NCBI RefSeq assembly: GCF_000614205.1
Contig: NZ_BAKN01000005.1
Span: forward strand, 62,001-126,000
Direction: 5' to 3'
Length of the DNA: 64,000 nucleotides
DNA from: Hoylesella saccharolytica JCM 17484
GTDB lineage: Bacteria > Bacteroidota > Bacteroidia > Bacteroidales > Bacteroidaceae
A program made the position numbers and the translations under genes. Shown here one piece after another: positions 37,899-46,697 of this stretch (its first letter is position 1; each line of letters opens with the position of its first letter). Under the pieces are notes generated by a model. That model was not told the origin of the DNA and ran no database searches. It saw only the letters and a list, made by a program, of their open reading frames with translations.

Positions 37899-38848
37899 TT
37901 ACTTGTTCTGCGCCAGATAGACCGAAACATTACGTTCGATGCGTTGGGCGAGGTTGTCGGCCTCGGCGGCTTTGTTGAAGGGTTCGCCGGTGATGTGTTC
38001 GTACAGTTCGATATAGCGGTTGCTTACCTCGAGGGCGTATTCGTCGGTTATTTCGGGCATGGTTTGTCCGGGCTCGTTCATAAAATTGTGCTCGATGAGC
38101 CACTGCCGCAAAAATTCTTTCGAGAGCTGGCGTTGGGGCTCGCCCTTGGCAAGTTTTTCCTCGTATCCTTCGGCGTAGAAATAGCGGCTGGAGTCGGGGG
38201 TGTGAATTTCGTCGATGAGGTACACTTTGCCGTCGCGCTTGCCAAACTCGTACTTGGTGTCGACGAGGATGAGGCCGTGGCGGGCGGCAATTTCCTGTCC
38301 GCGAGCAAAAAGTCGGCGGGTGTAATCTTCGATAACGGCGTAATCTTCTTCGCTTACGAGGCCTTGGGCAATGATTTCTTCGCGCGAAATATTGAGGTCG
38401 TGGCCCTCATCTGCCTTGGTGGTGGGGGTGATGATGGGTTCGGCGAAGCGTTGATTCTCTTTCATCCCGTCGGGAAGACGTACGCCGCACAGTTCGCGAC
38501 ATCCGTCTTTGTAGCGCGCCATGCCGAGCCGGTGAGAATGGAACGGATAATCATTTCTACACGAAAACCTTCGCACTTCAAACCTACGGTGACCATTGGG
38601 TCGGGTGTGGCAAGCTTCCAGTTGGGACAGATGTCGGCGGTGAGGTCGAGAAACTTCGCCGCAATTTGATTGAGCACTTGCCCCTTAAAGGGAATGCCTT
38701 TGGGCAGAATAACGTCGAAGGCCGAAATGCGGTCGGTGGCAACCATCACGATTTTGTCGTTGTTGATGTCGTACACATCGCGCACTTTACCGTGATAAAC
38801 GCTGCGTTGTTGTTCAAAATGAAAATCGGTGTTTGTTAATGCTTTCAT
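37899..38848 (-). CDS. purC: Phosphoribosylaminoimidazole-succinocarboxamide synthase, one frame break
   Basis: Joins aspartate to CAIR in purine synthesis. After repair 316 residues, the normal Bacteroidales length. Visible: [32 protein letters not shown], then [15 protein letters not shown] and [11 protein letters not shown], with [11 protein letters not shown] near the middle. The frame breaks near 38515, between LTGSAWR and [10 protein letters not shown]; a single extra base in GGCGCGCTAC restores it. The start at 38848 (MKALTNTDF) matches the family; the frame is open farther upstream into phoH. It begins 13 bases after phoH, and its stop is 13 bases from the palindrome array. Confidence 0.93.
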
Positions 38849-38861
38849 TATTGTGTTTGTT

Positions 38862-39827
38862 TTATAAGTTTTCTTTGTTTTCGGCGACCGTGGCGTTGTC
38901 GTAGGCGGCATAGGCGTTAACGATGCGTGTTACGAGCTTGTGGCGCACGATGTCTTTGTCGTTGAAGCGCACGGTGGCAATACCCTTTACGTCGCGCAGA
39001 ATGTCGAGCGCTATACGCAGTCCGCTTTTTTGCTCGCGGGGCAAATCTATTTGTGTCAGGTCGCCCGTGATTATCATCTTTGTGTTGGCGCCCATTCGGG
39101 TGAGAAACATTTTGATTTGTGCCGAGGTAGTGTTTTGTGCCTCGTCAAGGATAACGATGGCATCGCTCAGTGTTCTTCCGCGCATAAATGCCAGCGGGGC
39201 AATCTGAATAATGCGTTTCTCCATCATATCCTGCAGTTTTACGGCCGGAATCATATCTTCCAACGCATCGTAAAGCGGTTGCAGGTAGGGGTCGATTTTT
39301 TCTTTCATGTCGCCGGGCAGAAAACCGAGCTTTTCGCCTGCTTCGACTGCCGGACGGCTTAGGATAATCTTCTTCGCGGTTTTCTCTTTCAACGCTTTCA
39401 CCGCCAGCGCGATGCTGAGGTAGGTTTTTCCCGTTCCTGCCGGTCCCACTGCAAAAACCATATCGTTTTTTTCGTAAGCATCGACCAGTTGCTGCTGATT
39501 TTCGCTGCGACTTTTGATAGGTTTACCCGAAAGGTTGTAAACTATCACGCCCTTACTGCTGTCGGCTTTCGTTTTCCTGCCGCTGATGATGTCGAGAATA
39601 TCTTCCTCGCTAATGGCATTGTATTTAAGAATATGCTTGCGCAGAGTTTCAGATTTTTCCTCAAAACGCGCCATCTCTTCCTCGTCGCCCAGCACACGAA
39701 TTACGTTATCACGAGCGGTAATGCGCAGTTTCGGAAACAGCGATTTTATTATCTGCAAGTGTCCGTTGTTTACCCCATAGAACATCACCGGGTCAATGTC
39801 CTCAAGAACAATATGCTTCTCTATCAA
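38862..39827 (-). CDS. phoH: PhoH family ATPase
   Basis: 321 residues, complete. Cytosolic P-loop ATPase linked to RNA/ribosome handling (YbeZ in E. coli, a partner of YbeY). [12 protein letters not shown] is Walker [21 protein letters not shown] is Walker B and its follow-on, and [11 protein letters not shown] the sensor. The N-terminal KH-like part (residues 10-95) is normal. First gene of the phoH-purC pair. A TAATTTTG box lies on the minus strand at 39857-39864, near the divergent DUF5715 promoter. Confidence 0.95.
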   Translation of the reverse strand: MIEKHIVLEDIDPVMFYGVNNGHLQIIKSLFPKLRITARDNVIRVLGDEEEMARFEEKSETLRKHILKYNAISEEDILDIISGRKTKADSSKGVIVYNLSGKPIKSRSENQQQLVDAYEKNDMVFAVGPAGTGKTYLSIALAVKALKEKTAKKIILSRPAVEAGEKLGFLPGDMKEKIDPYLQPLYDALEDMIPAVKLQDMMEKRIIQIAPLAFMRGRTLSDAIVILDEAQNTTSAQIKMFLTRMGANTKMIITGDLTQIDLPREQKSGLRIALDILRDVKGIATVRFNDKDIVRHKLVTRIVNAYAAYDNATVAENKENL

Positions 39828-39856
39828 TGCTTTTGAACCTTAATTTTTGATAGCTG

Positions 39857-39864
39857 CAAAATTA
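39857..39864 (-). promoter_or_regulatory. -7 promoter box of phoH
   Basis: Minus strand TAATTTTG, exact TAnnTTTG, 29 bases ahead of phoH. The -33 region is unclear. Confidence 0.45.
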
Positions 39865-39896
39865 CAAAAAGCTTTCCACAACTCAGCACTTTTGGC

Positions 39897-39904
39897 TATC
39901 TTTG
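39897..39904 (+). promoter_or_regulatory. -7 promoter box of the DUF5715 gene
   Basis: TATCTTTG, exact TAnnTTTG, 23 bases ahead of the ATG at 39928; it lies downstream of an in-frame ATG at 39847 and so supports the later start. Confidence 0.5.
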
Positions 39905-39927
39905 TGCCACAAAAACAGAGGTTATCG

Positions 39928-40731
39928 ATGAGATTTACAAAGAACCATTTTCTAAAGATTTTTGCTGCCTGCGTGCTTTTGCTTGCCTTGATACGCGTGG
40001 TTTTTCCATCGGTGGCCGAGCCCAAAGCAAAAGAGCGGAACACGGAAGAGAGGGAAACGACGGCTGATACCGAAGAGCGTGCAGCGGCACAACGGGCATC
40101 GCAACCGGTAAGGCTGACTGTGGGCAACACAAAGTTTGTGAAGCCGGACGGTTCTTTGACAAAAAACAGGATACGCAGCGTGCCGAGTTATGCCCAAGCT
40201 TTTCCCGACCTTAACGATGTGCAGCTTGCCGAGGCCTACCGATACGGCGTGCGCCCTATAGCCAACCGCAGCGAGGCAGAACGCCGAAAGGCCCAGCTGG
40301 TATTTATCGGCGCCAGTCCCTATTACACCGTCGACCGCCTCACCAGCAGCATTCCTTATCTGGTGCCCCGTGCGGCGGTTTTGCTGCACGACATCGGGCG
40401 CAACTTCTTCGACAGTCTGCAAATCAAAGGCATTCCGTTACATCAAATCATCGTAACCAGTGTTTTGCGGAGCGAGGATGATATTACCAAACTGCGCGGG
40501 CACAACGCCAACGCATCAGAAAACAGTTGTCATCGTTACGGCACCACTTTCGATATTGCCTATAACCGATACAAAACTGTTGAAGACCCCACAGGGCCGG
40601 CACGCCGCAAAGTGCGCAACGACTCGCTAAAATGGGTATTGAGCGAGGTATTGAACGATTTGCGAAAAGACAGTAGGTGCTACATTAAATACGAAGTAAA
40701 ACAGGGATGTTTTCATATAACGGTTAGATAA
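39928..40731 (+). CDS. DUF5715 family protein with an M15 peptidase-like motif
   Basis: 267 residues. An N-terminal hydrophobic segment (about 10-28, IFAACVLLLALIRVVF) anchors or exports it; a charged Glu/Arg-rich linker follows. The C-terminal domain contains ENSCHRYGTTFDIAYNR, the S-x-H-x-x-G-x-x-x-D pattern of zinc D,D-peptidases of the M15/VanY kind, preceded by SVLRSEDDITKLRGHN. This suggests a cell-wall peptidase fold, but other zinc ligands were not traced. Start chosen by the promoter box and the MRFTKNH segment. The stop is followed directly by a repeat array whose units resemble those at 37.5 kb in spacing. Confidence 0.75.
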   Translation: MRFTKNHFLKIFAACVLLLALIRVVFPSVAEPKAKERNTEERETTADTEERAAAQRASQPVRLTVGNTKFVKPDGSLTKNRIRSVPSYAQAFPDLNDVQLAEAYRYGVRPIANRSEAERRKAQLVFIGASPYYTVDRLTSSIPYLVPRAAVLLHDIGRNFFDSLQIKGIPLHQIIVTSVLRSEDDITKLRGHNANASENSCHRYGTTFDIAYNRYKTVEDPTGPARRKVRNDSLKWVLSEVLNDLRKDSRCYIKYEVKQGCFHITVR

Positions 40732-40732
40732 A

Positions 40733-40908
40733 AAACTTTTTTTTGCTCCAGCGGATTCGGGCGACGCTAAAAAAACTTTTTTTTCGCTCCAGCGAGTTCG
40801 GGCAACGCTAAAAAACTTTTTTTTCGCTCCAGCGGGTTCGGGCGACGCTAAAAAACTTTTTTTTTCGCTCCAGCGGATTCGGGCGATACTAAAAAACTTT
40901 TTTGCTGA
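40733..40908. repeat. Array of four 40-41 bp repeats with A-tract/T-tract linkers
   Basis: Four units start (GCTCCAGCG) at 40745, 40786, 40826 and 40867. Each has a GC-rich part GCTCCAGCGGGTTCGGGCG with ACGCT, then A6-7 C T7-9. The A-run and T-run make an AT palindrome. The array fills the gap between the convergent DUF5715 and TPR genes. Confidence 0.88.
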
Positions 40909-40923
40909 AACATTTCTTTCATA

Positions 40924-43094
40924 TCATACCTCATTCTCTTTTTCTTCTCCTAAAATATCAATAAGAATATTTACGTCGAAAGTGCTGCAGCCATTGCGTT
41001 CGATAAGCTCGCGGTCGTTTGAAAAAGTGTTGGTAAGAAATGTGTAAAGGTTAACTTGCGAAGCCTTTTTGAGGCGGATATACCGGCGAAACAGTGCAAT
41101 GGCTTGTGTTATATCGCAATTAAACCAACGCGCATAGGCGGCGTTGAGATAATCGTCGGGCAGCGTTTTCGACGATTGCTCGAGCAATTTGTCGTATTGC
41201 ATACAGGCAGCCTCGGGCTTTGCGCGCATTAGTTCGGCCCAGGCCAGTGGGCGCAGTATCTGCGGGTCGGCGGGGTGCTCGTAGTCAAGTTTGAAAAGTA
41301 ATTGCATCCCCTCTTCTACGTGGTTGTTGCGAACGCTCGAAATGGCAAGGTTGAGCGCGTAGAGCAAGTTATCAGGCTCCATCTGGTGCAAAATTGCATA
41401 ACATTCTTCGGCACGTGCAAAATCGTTTACCGCAAAGCCTGCCTGTGCTGCTCCGCGCAGAATGTTTTTATCTTCAGGAGCCATCGACAAGAGCAGCGTG
41501 TAAAGTTCGTTTGCCCGCTCATATTCTGCTTGTTTAAAAGCAGAACAGGCTTGCAGATAAAGCCCGTCTTTATCATTTTTGATAAGCGGATTATCGGTTA
41601 CCAATTGCTGTAAAAGCGTATATTTCTTGCGATGCAAAAGAAAATAGCCCAGCTCTTTCATCTCTTTTTCGGGATGGCTTTTCATAATCAGTTTGTTCAG
41701 AAAGAAAAGCCCTTTCCACCCGAATTTGTCTTGCACGAACGGATTGGTAAAACTGCTGTTCAGCGGACAGAGCCTGAAAAATCGATAAATATCTTGCAGA
41801 TACATTCGGCGGATGTAGGCAGGCTTGTCTTTGTTTTCTACATCGGCTCCTTGTATAAAGATATTGTCGTGCGCCATCATCTCGCGTATGCTTTGAGGAA
41901 TACGGTTGATGATGGAAGATATGGCGAGAAGAAAAGAATATTTGTCGGAATTGCAGAAAGGACTGTGCTTAAAGAGATTCTGTATGAAGTTGTTGTCTTT
42001 TAGCTCTTCGATGGTTTTTAGCTGCGGATGTTCGGGATAAAAAGGAGCAAACCAGTTGTTGATAAAATTGAAGAATGGAAACCGCTTCATCTGAGAAAAG
42101 CCGCCAAAATAGATGTCTACTCCTTTTTTCTGCATATCCATCATTTTCATATAGCTGTTCTCAAGTTCTTCCATCGCCTGCTCGGAAGAGTCGGGATGAA
42201 GTATCTCGTTAAGCTGTTCGCTGTTCGTTTCGTCATCCCAATTGAGATTCTGCCCCTTTATAATCTGCGGAATAATGTCGCGTTGTATCGCCTCTGTGTC
42301 TTCTTCGGCACTCACACAGTAAATCATCTGTATCTGCAATTCCAACAAATCGCGTTTCACCGTTTCGGATGTAATCGCCTTTTTAACGGATGTTTCTAAC
42401 TCGGGGAAGAGCCTTGTTTCACTATCGGGCAAAGATAATATCCAGCCCACCAGCGCCCGTTGTTTGATGTTGATGTCGGTAGCATACTGATATACATACA
42501 GCAGCAACATAAACTTATTGACGTCGAAAACATTTAATACCGCCAGCATAACGGCGCTGACAATAAGTTGGGCATCCATGCTGTCGATGGTAGGCGAAAG
42601 AAGCAAATCTTGATAAAACAGCTTGGTTTGTTCGTCCCAATGTGCTGACGTCAGAATGTGATAGAATAAAGCCGTAAGAAATTCATGATGCTTTGAGTAG
42701 AGCTCCTGCTTTCGTGTATCGTTATTCTCAAGCGATAGCAATGCAACGTCTTGTACAAAGCTCTCAAGAAACAATCGTATCTCTCGGTCTGTATATAGTC
42801 GAAAGCATATTGCGAATAATAAGTCAGCCCGGCCGTACCTTTCTTTTTTAAGTCAGTAGTCATATCGTTGCATAGGCCGTACAACCTTTTAAGCAATTGC
42901 AGATATACCTCTTCGCGTTTAGGATCTTGAAGCCCTTTTTTTACAAAACCTTTCATCAACTCGTAGTCAGAAACAATCTGCATAAAGTCGTCTTTAAACT
43001 CACCGAGTGCATTCTTCGTGATAAATGTTTGCATCTGCCTGATGGCAGCTCCGAGATTCTGATCCTTGAGAATTGAAATGATGATTTTATCCAT
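40924..43094 (-). CDS. TPR-repeat protein of unknown function, one frame break
   Basis: About 723 residues after repair. The C-terminal third has TPR-like helical pairs (for example QACSAFKQAEYERANELYTL and LNAAYARWFNCDITQAIALF), which bind other proteins. No signal peptide or membrane segment is seen, so it is cytosolic. The N-terminal 500 residues are helical and not recognised. The frame breaks near 42780-42785 in GAGAGATACG, between YIQTE and IRLFLESF; one more base restores it. It starts 3 bases after the solute-binding lipoprotein stop, so both are co-transcribed, an odd pairing for a cytosolic and a surface protein. Function unknown. Confidence 0.75.
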
Positions 43095-43097
43095 ATA

Positions 43098-43991
43098 TCA
43101 AAATTGCTTAGCCCTTTGTATATCATTTTCACGAGGTATGGCTACCTTCTTGTACTTTAAATTCGGCAACATCTGAATTACTTTATCATCCAGCTGATAA
43201 TACTTTTTCAAAATATCACGATAAGGCTGTATTCCATTTGCATTTAACGAATCACAGGCTTGCGAATAGGCTTTGATAAAAGTATTCAGCAGCATTCTTT
43301 TCCTTTTACTGCCCACCTTTTTACTATTAAAAGCTATCACACCCAACTCCACTTGTTTATCTCTTGTATCCAGCAGCATATAATGATTGTTCTTTCGTGC
43401 CATTGTTGCTTGCGGTTCAGGAAGAAAGGCTGCATCAATTTCGTTGTTCAACAGCATTTTCAACCGTACGTTGATATCATTAATCTGAATATGAAAGACC
43501 TCGTTTTTTAATTTGGAACTGTCTACAAGGGCTGTCAGCAGATAATCAGTTCCAGAGAAACGAGTTACCGCCACCATTTTATCGCCTAATTGCTTTATCG
43601 TTTTGATGCGCGCAGAACGATTACTGAACAACTGCCAAAAAAGATTGGTCGATGTGAGATATTGCAGGTTTAGACCTTGACTTTTTATTCGTTCTGCTCT
43701 TACTAAATCGGTTACAACCACATCTACATGTCCTCGCAATACAGCTGTGTCACAATCCATCTGAGCCGTATACAATAAAAGCTTTACATCTAAACTATCC
43801 GTATGAAATAAGCCTCGCTCTTGTGCAAGATATAAAGGCAAGCAGTCTAGCGTAGGCATCACCGCCACTTTTAAAACATCAGATTTGCTTTGCGATAGCT
43901 TTCCCTGCGATGCTTTCTTTCCTCTTGAATTGTTGCACGACACCGAAAAAAGAGCTATTAAAAAGATGAGGTAAAGGTGAAGAACTTTCAT
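43098..43991 (-). CDS. ABC-type solute-binding lipoprotein (NMT1/SsuA-like)
   Basis: 297 residues. The signal peptide ends in a lipobox FSVSC (Cys near residue 19), so it is a lipoprotein. The fold follows KVAVMPTLDCLPLYLAQERG, HVDVVVTDLVRAERIKSQG and DAAFLPEPQATMA, typical of NMT1/SsuA-like binding proteins for thiamine precursors, sulfonates or nitrate. No permease or ATPase gene is adjacent, so the transporter partner must be elsewhere or absent. Start at 43991 is set by the signal peptide; a longer open frame upstream is not conserved. The minus-strand promoter at 44088-44117 overlaps that of radA. Confidence 0.8.
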   Translation of the reverse strand: MKVLHLYLIFLIALFSVSCNNSRGKKASQGKLSQSKSDVLKVAVMPTLDCLPLYLAQERGLFHTDSLDVKLLLYTAQMDCDTAVLRGHVDVVVTDLVRAERIKSQGLNLQYLTSTNLFWQLFSNRSARIKTIKQLGDKMVAVTRFSGTDYLLTALVDSSKLKNEVFHIQINDINVRLKMLLNNEIDAAFLPEPQATMARKNNHYMLLDTRDKQVELGVIAFNSKKVGSKRKRMLLNTFIKAYSQACDSLNANGIQPYRDILKKYYQLDDKVIQMLPNLKYKKVAIPRENDIQRAKQF

Positions 43992-44087
43992 TATTATTTT
44001 ATTGCCGAAAAAGAACAAAATTGCATTGTACAAACCATCAAGACTACATCTGTTTAAGCAGGTTTTATGAGGCGCTGACAGTGGCTG

Positions 44088-44117
44088 CAAAAGTAACAAT
44101 AAATTTTGTACCGCAAA
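44088..44117 (-). promoter_or_regulatory. Promoter of the solute-binding lipoprotein/TPR operon
   Basis: Minus strand TTTG at 44117-44114, 18 bases, then TACTTTTG at 44095-44088. It overlaps the divergent radA promoter, so the two transcription starts may compete. Confidence 0.45.
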
Positions 44118-44135
44118 AAATAATGCGTACTTTTG
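44106..44135 (+). promoter_or_regulatory. radA promoter
   Basis: TTG at 44106-44108, 19 bases, then TACTTTTG at 44128-44135, only 7 bases ahead of the radA ATG, which implies a very short leader. Confidence 0.6.
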
Positions 44136-44142
44136 TGTCATT

Positions 44143-45531
44143 ATGGCAAAGGATAAAACAGCATTTGTATGTTCTAATTGTGGGTACGACTCGGCCAAAT
44201 GGATTGGCAAATGTCCGAGTTGCGGACAATGGAATACATTTAAGGAAATTAGAGTAGCGCGTGAAACGATGGGCATAGGCGGCAGAGGTGCTATTCAATC
44301 AGCATTAGCACCTTCATTGTACGTCAACAAGGCTCAACCCATATCGAGCATTATCGCCAAAGACGAGACTAGAACAGATATGCACGACGAAGAATTGAAC
44401 AGAGTGCTTGGAGGCGGACTGGTGCAGGGGTCTATTGTACTATTGGGCGGTGAACCTGGAATAGGTAAAAGCACGCTTATCTTGCAAACCGTTCTCCGAA
44501 TACCCGAAAAGAAGATATTATATGTCAGCGGCGAAGAGAGTACACATCAATTAAAGATGCGAGCTGACAGAATCGAAAATAACGTATCGGAAAACACGAT
44601 TGTGTTATCCGAAAACTCTTTAGAAAAAATACTTGAACAAACTGATTTGATTCGTCCCGATATCCTTGTTATCGATTCAATACAAACCATACAGACCGAC
44701 ACAGTAGACAGTTCACCCGGAAGTATTGTTCAGGTGCGTGAGTGTGCCTCAACTCTTCTGCGCTTTGCCAAAACCAGCTCAATCCCCGTCATTCTCATCG
44801 GACATATTAATAAAGAAGGTGTACTAGCGGGCCCAAAGATACTTGAGCATATCGTCGACACCGTGTTACAATTTGAGGGTGACCAGCATTATATGTACCG
44901 CATTCTCCGTTCTATAAAAAATCGATTTGGTTCTACATCAGAATTGGGCATTTACGAAATGCAGCAAAGCGGGCTTCGCCCCGTATCCAATCCCAGCGAA
45001 TTATTACTAACACGCGACCATGAAGGACTCTCAGGCATTGCCATCAGCTGCACAATTGAGGGAGTAAGGCCTTTTCTGGTTGAAACGCAGGCACTTGTTT
45101 CTACTGCCGCATACGGAACTCCCCAACGCAGCACAACAGGTTTCGACCAGCGTCGCCTCAATATGCTACTTGCTGTGCTTGAAAAGCGGGTGGGATTTAA
45201 GCTTATACAAAAAGACGTTTTTGTAAACATCGCCGGAGGCTTTCGCGTTACCGACTTGGGAATGGATCTCAGCATCATTTCAGCCGTACTGTCGAGCAAT
45301 GTTGATACGCCCATCGAACAAGAATGGTGTATGACGGGCGAGGTGGGATTAAGCGGAGAAGTAAGGCCAGTAAATCGGATAGAACAGCGGATTGGCGAAG
45401 CCGAAAAACTGGGATTTACCGACATGATTATTCCCCAAAACAACCTCAGTAATATCGACACGTCCAGATTTAAAATACAGTTACACCCGGTTCGAAAGGT
45501 AGAAGAAGCTCTGCGAACACTATTTGGATAA
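44143..45531 (+). CDS. radA: DNA repair protein RadA (Sms)
   Basis: 462 residues. RadA is a RecA-like, DnaB-type helicase that helps branch migration in homologous recombination. N-terminal zinc finger CSNCG...CPSCG, Walker A GGEPGIGKST near residue 107, the RadA-specific KNRFGSTSELGIYEM motif, and the C-terminal Lon-protease-like domain (VNIAGGFRVTDLGMDLSI) are all present. Start is standard. queC follows after 4 bases, so the two are co-transcribed. Confidence 0.97.
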   Translation: MAKDKTAFVCSNCGYDSAKWIGKCPSCGQWNTFKEIRVARETMGIGGRGAIQSALAPSLYVNKAQPISSIIAKDETRTDMHDEELNRVLGGGLVQGSIVLLGGEPGIGKSTLILQTVLRIPEKKILYVSGEESTHQLKMRADRIENNVSENTIVLSENSLEKILEQTDLIRPDILVIDSIQTIQTDTVDSSPGSIVQVRECASTLLRFAKTSSIPVILIGHINKEGVLAGPKILEHIVDTVLQFEGDQHYMYRILRSIKNRFGSTSELGIYEMQQSGLRPVSNPSELLLTRDHEGLSGIAISCTIEGVRPFLVETQALVSTAAYGTPQRSTTGFDQRRLNMLLAVLEKRVGFKLIQKDVFVNIAGGFRVTDLGMDLSIISAVLSSNVDTPIEQEWCMTGEVGLSGEVRPVNRIEQRIGEAEKLGFTDMIIPQNNLSNIDTSRFKIQLHPVRKVEEALRTLFG

Positions 45532-45535
45532 AAAT

Positions 45536-46201
45536 ATGAAAGACTCGGTTATCATCGTCAGCGGTGGAATGGACAGCATTACCCTACTTTACGATAAAAA
45601 AGGCACCATCGCTCTCGGCATATCTTTCGACTATGGTAGCAACCATAATCACAACGAACTGCCACTAGCCCGAATGCACTGCAAACGACTGGGTATTCCA
45701 CACATCACTATTGATTTGGCTTTTATCCACAAGCACTTCAAAAGTAGTCTGCTCAGCGGTGCCGATACTATCCCCGATGGCAGATACGGCGAAGAAAACA
45801 TGAAATCTACCGTTGTACCATTTCGTAATGGGATAATGTTGTCCATAGCAGCAGGAATAGCCGAGAGTAAGGGACTTACCAAATTGCTGATAGCCAATCA
45901 CGGAGGTGATCACACCATTTATCCTGACTGTCGTCCCGACTTCATTCAAGCAATGGATTATGCCGTGACGAAAGGTACATTTACCCATCTCCACATCATT
46001 GCCCCTTACACCAACATCAGCAAAACAGACATTGTACGACGCGGATTGGCATTGGGTATCGATTACGCCGAAACGTGGTCGTGCTACAAAGGCGGTGATA
46101 CCCCCTGTGGTACTTGCAGTACCTGTATCGAACGTCAACAAGCCCTTCACGAGGCCGAAGCTCTACCTCACCTATCATTTCCGCTACCAGATATAAGCTG
46201 A
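45536..46201 (+). CDS. queC: 7-cyano-7-deazaguanine synthase
   Basis: 221 residues. Makes preQ0 from 7-carboxy-7-deazaguanine, ammonia and ATP for queuosine in tRNA. The PP-loop VSGGMDSITLLY is at residues 8-19, and the zinc site WSCYKGGDTPCGTCSTC near the C-terminus. The ATG at 45536 is preferred; a TTG at 45524 overlapping radA would add four residues. No other queuosine genes are in the window. A possible alternative role in a deazaguanine DNA modification cluster has no support from neighbours. Confidence 0.95.
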   Translation: MKDSVIIVSGGMDSITLLYDKKGTIALGISFDYGSNHNHNELPLARMHCKRLGIPHITIDLAFIHKHFKSSLLSGADTIPDGRYGEENMKSTVVPFRNGIMLSIAAGIAESKGLTKLLIANHGGDHTIYPDCRPDFIQAMDYAVTKGTFTHLHIIAPYTNISKTDIVRRGLALGIDYAETWSCYKGGDTPCGTCSTCIERQQALHEAEALPHLSFPLPDIS

Positions 46202-46471
46202 ATATCGTCTACATCTGCTTTCGGCTACTGTAAACCACGCCGAGAAGAACACGAAAAATGATACAGTTCTCATTACATGCTCGTCATTCTTCCTGTGCAA
46301 TCATTCCCTTTCGCCCTCTTTTTCACTTCGTTCTCAAGCAAAACTCTGCCAACCACGATGGGAACATTTCGCTTCGAAGCGAAGAAGCACAAAGAAAAAC
46401 GCACAACAGCCACGTGCAAAAATATGACAGTATTCTTTCGGTTTAGTTCGTTTTTATCTATTTTTGTAGCT

Positions 46472-46669
46472 ATGAAAATAAAATTCGACTGGAAACGCAT
46501 CCTAGTTTTTACAATTATTTCAGCAGGACTGCTGTATATCACACGTTCTGCACTGATGTCGGCAGGTATCCTGCTGCTGCTCTTTGTGGTTTACTACTTA
46601 TTGGTGGGCTGTATAGAAGCCTATCAACAAAAAAAACAGAGAGAAAAAGAGAAAGACACACATTCGTAA
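46472..46669 (+). CDS. Small membrane protein of unknown function
   Basis: 65 residues. Basic N-terminus (MKIKFDWKR), two close hydrophobic segments (about 10-24 and 30-47), then a strongly charged tail KKQREKEKDTHS. The TATTTTTG box at 46459-46466, 5 bases ahead of the ATG, supports this start and a very short leader, as for the small gene at 9443; the upstream open frame is then untranslated. The kinase/RapZ gene follows after 28 bases. Not recognised; real because of its composition and its place. Confidence 0.55.
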   Translation: MKIKFDWKRILVFTIISAGLLYITRSALMSAGILLLLFVVYYLLVGCIEAYQQKKQREKEKDTHS

Positions 46670-46697
46670 ACCCATCGATAAAGAACTAAAAAGGACT

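Noticed and set aside
37944..38669. Long open frame opposite purC
   Set aside because: Antisense of purC with low-complexity Gly/Val/Phe composition; no motif.
45536..46201. queC as part of a deazaguanine DNA-modification defence system
   Set aside because: No dpd-type neighbours; it is paired with radA, so the tRNA queuosine role is the simple reading.
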